Under the pieces are notes generated by a model. The model saw nothing but the letters and a program-made list of their open reading frames with translations, did no database searches and was not told the origin of the DNA. A DNA stretch of 14,261 bases from an uncultured Collinsella sp. (lineage in GTDB: Bacteria > Actinomycetota > Coriobacteriia > Coriobacteriales > Coriobacteriaceae). The stretch spans positions 1 through 14,261 of the forward strand of contig CABUSR010000044.1 of assembly GCA_902494245.1 (NCBI GenBank). The letters run 5' to 3'. Numbering within the stretch: the first letter of the stretch is position 1; each line of letters starts with the position of its first letter. Both the position numbers and the translations under genes were made by a program. Below, piece by piece: positions 14,096-14,261 of the stretch.

Positions 14096-14261
14096 CTATG
14101 CCTCCTCGAGCTCGAGTTGGTTATCGGCAATGTCCTGGGCGGTTGCGCGGTAGAGCTCGTCGATAAAGGCGACCTTAAAGCTTGCCGGGGCATCGGCGAC
14201 AGCGGCGGCGCGCGTGCCGGCAACGTTGTAGACGGCGGTGCCGCAGACGGCTGCCGTAAAC
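14096..14261 (-). CDS. thiM: Hydroxyethylthiazole kinase, C-terminal part only
   Basis: Only the last 54 or so codons are in the window; the gene continues past the right edge. The visible frame reads VCGTAVYNVAGTRAAAVADA, then PASFKVAFIDELYRAT, ending in NQLELEEA and TAG. This matches the ThiM C-terminus, where an Ala-rich helix precedes a G/A-SF-x-x-A-F/L-L/I-D-x-LY segment. ThiM phosphorylates salvaged hydroxyethylthiazole, whose product ThiE uses. It is the upstream partner of the thiamine-binding gene, which begins three bases after its stop and takes its ribosome site from this coding region. A TPP riboswitch, if any, would lie further upstream, outside the window. The call rests on a short tail and on operon context. 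Confidence 0.8.
   Translation of the reverse strand, partial: FTAAVCGTAVYNVAGTRAAAVADAPASFKVAFIDELYRATAQDIADNQLELEEA

Overview
This window looks like ordinary chromosome from a GC-rich gut actinobacterium of the Coriobacteriia, most likely Collinsella or a close relative. That assignment is inference from GC-biased codon use, strong AGGAGG ribosome sites, the gene repertoire and the style of the intergenic hairpins; no rRNA or other marker gene is present to confirm it. No tRNA, CRISPR array, transposase, integrase or prophage gene was seen.

Layout. (1) 1-4276: a truncated P-loop ATPase gene overlaps by 8 bases a gene for a UvrA-like double ABC ATPase that lacks the UvrB-binding region. Facing it is a complete second copy of the same ATPase family. 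The short convergent gap is almost entirely one hairpin. (2) 4394-7320, all on the minus strand: a flavoprotein and a small ArsC/Spx-fold protein whose catalytic Cys position is Ser form a likely operon; then a COG0523 (CobW-type) metallochaperone GTPase, then the tRNA wobble methyltransferase TrmL. (3) 7395-11770, minus strand: two tandem paralogous cyclic-di-GMP proteins, GGDEF-PAS-GGDEF* and GGDEF-PAS-GGDEF*-GGDEF*-EAL, where * marks a degenerate copy. Neither has an evident membrane segment. (4) 12089-12958, plus strand: a YjjU-type patatin phospholipase. (5) 13059-14261, minus strand: the thiamine salvage operon thiM (partial), an MTH1187-type thiamine-binding protein and thiE.

How the parts work together. 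ThiM phosphorylates hydroxyethylthiazole and ThiE joins it to the pyrimidine pyrophosphate to give thiamine phosphate; the small MTH1187 protein probably binds a thiamine-related ligand. The larger cyclic-di-GMP protein keeps the catalytic signatures for both making and breaking the messenger, while its neighbour keeps only synthesis. The UvrA-like protein and its two ATPase neighbours may form a functional set, but their substrate is unknown.

Five long perfect inverted repeats sit at gene 3' ends. Three of them (3137, 4394, 5044) share a GGGAC(A)GG centre but have unrelated stems, which suggests one dispersed hairpin repeat family, and one contains the stop codon of trmL. The most unusual items are this repeat family, the UvrA-like/ATPase cluster, the Cys-less ArsC-like protein and the duplicated cyclic-di-GMP pair. 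None can be called a new system from sequence alone.
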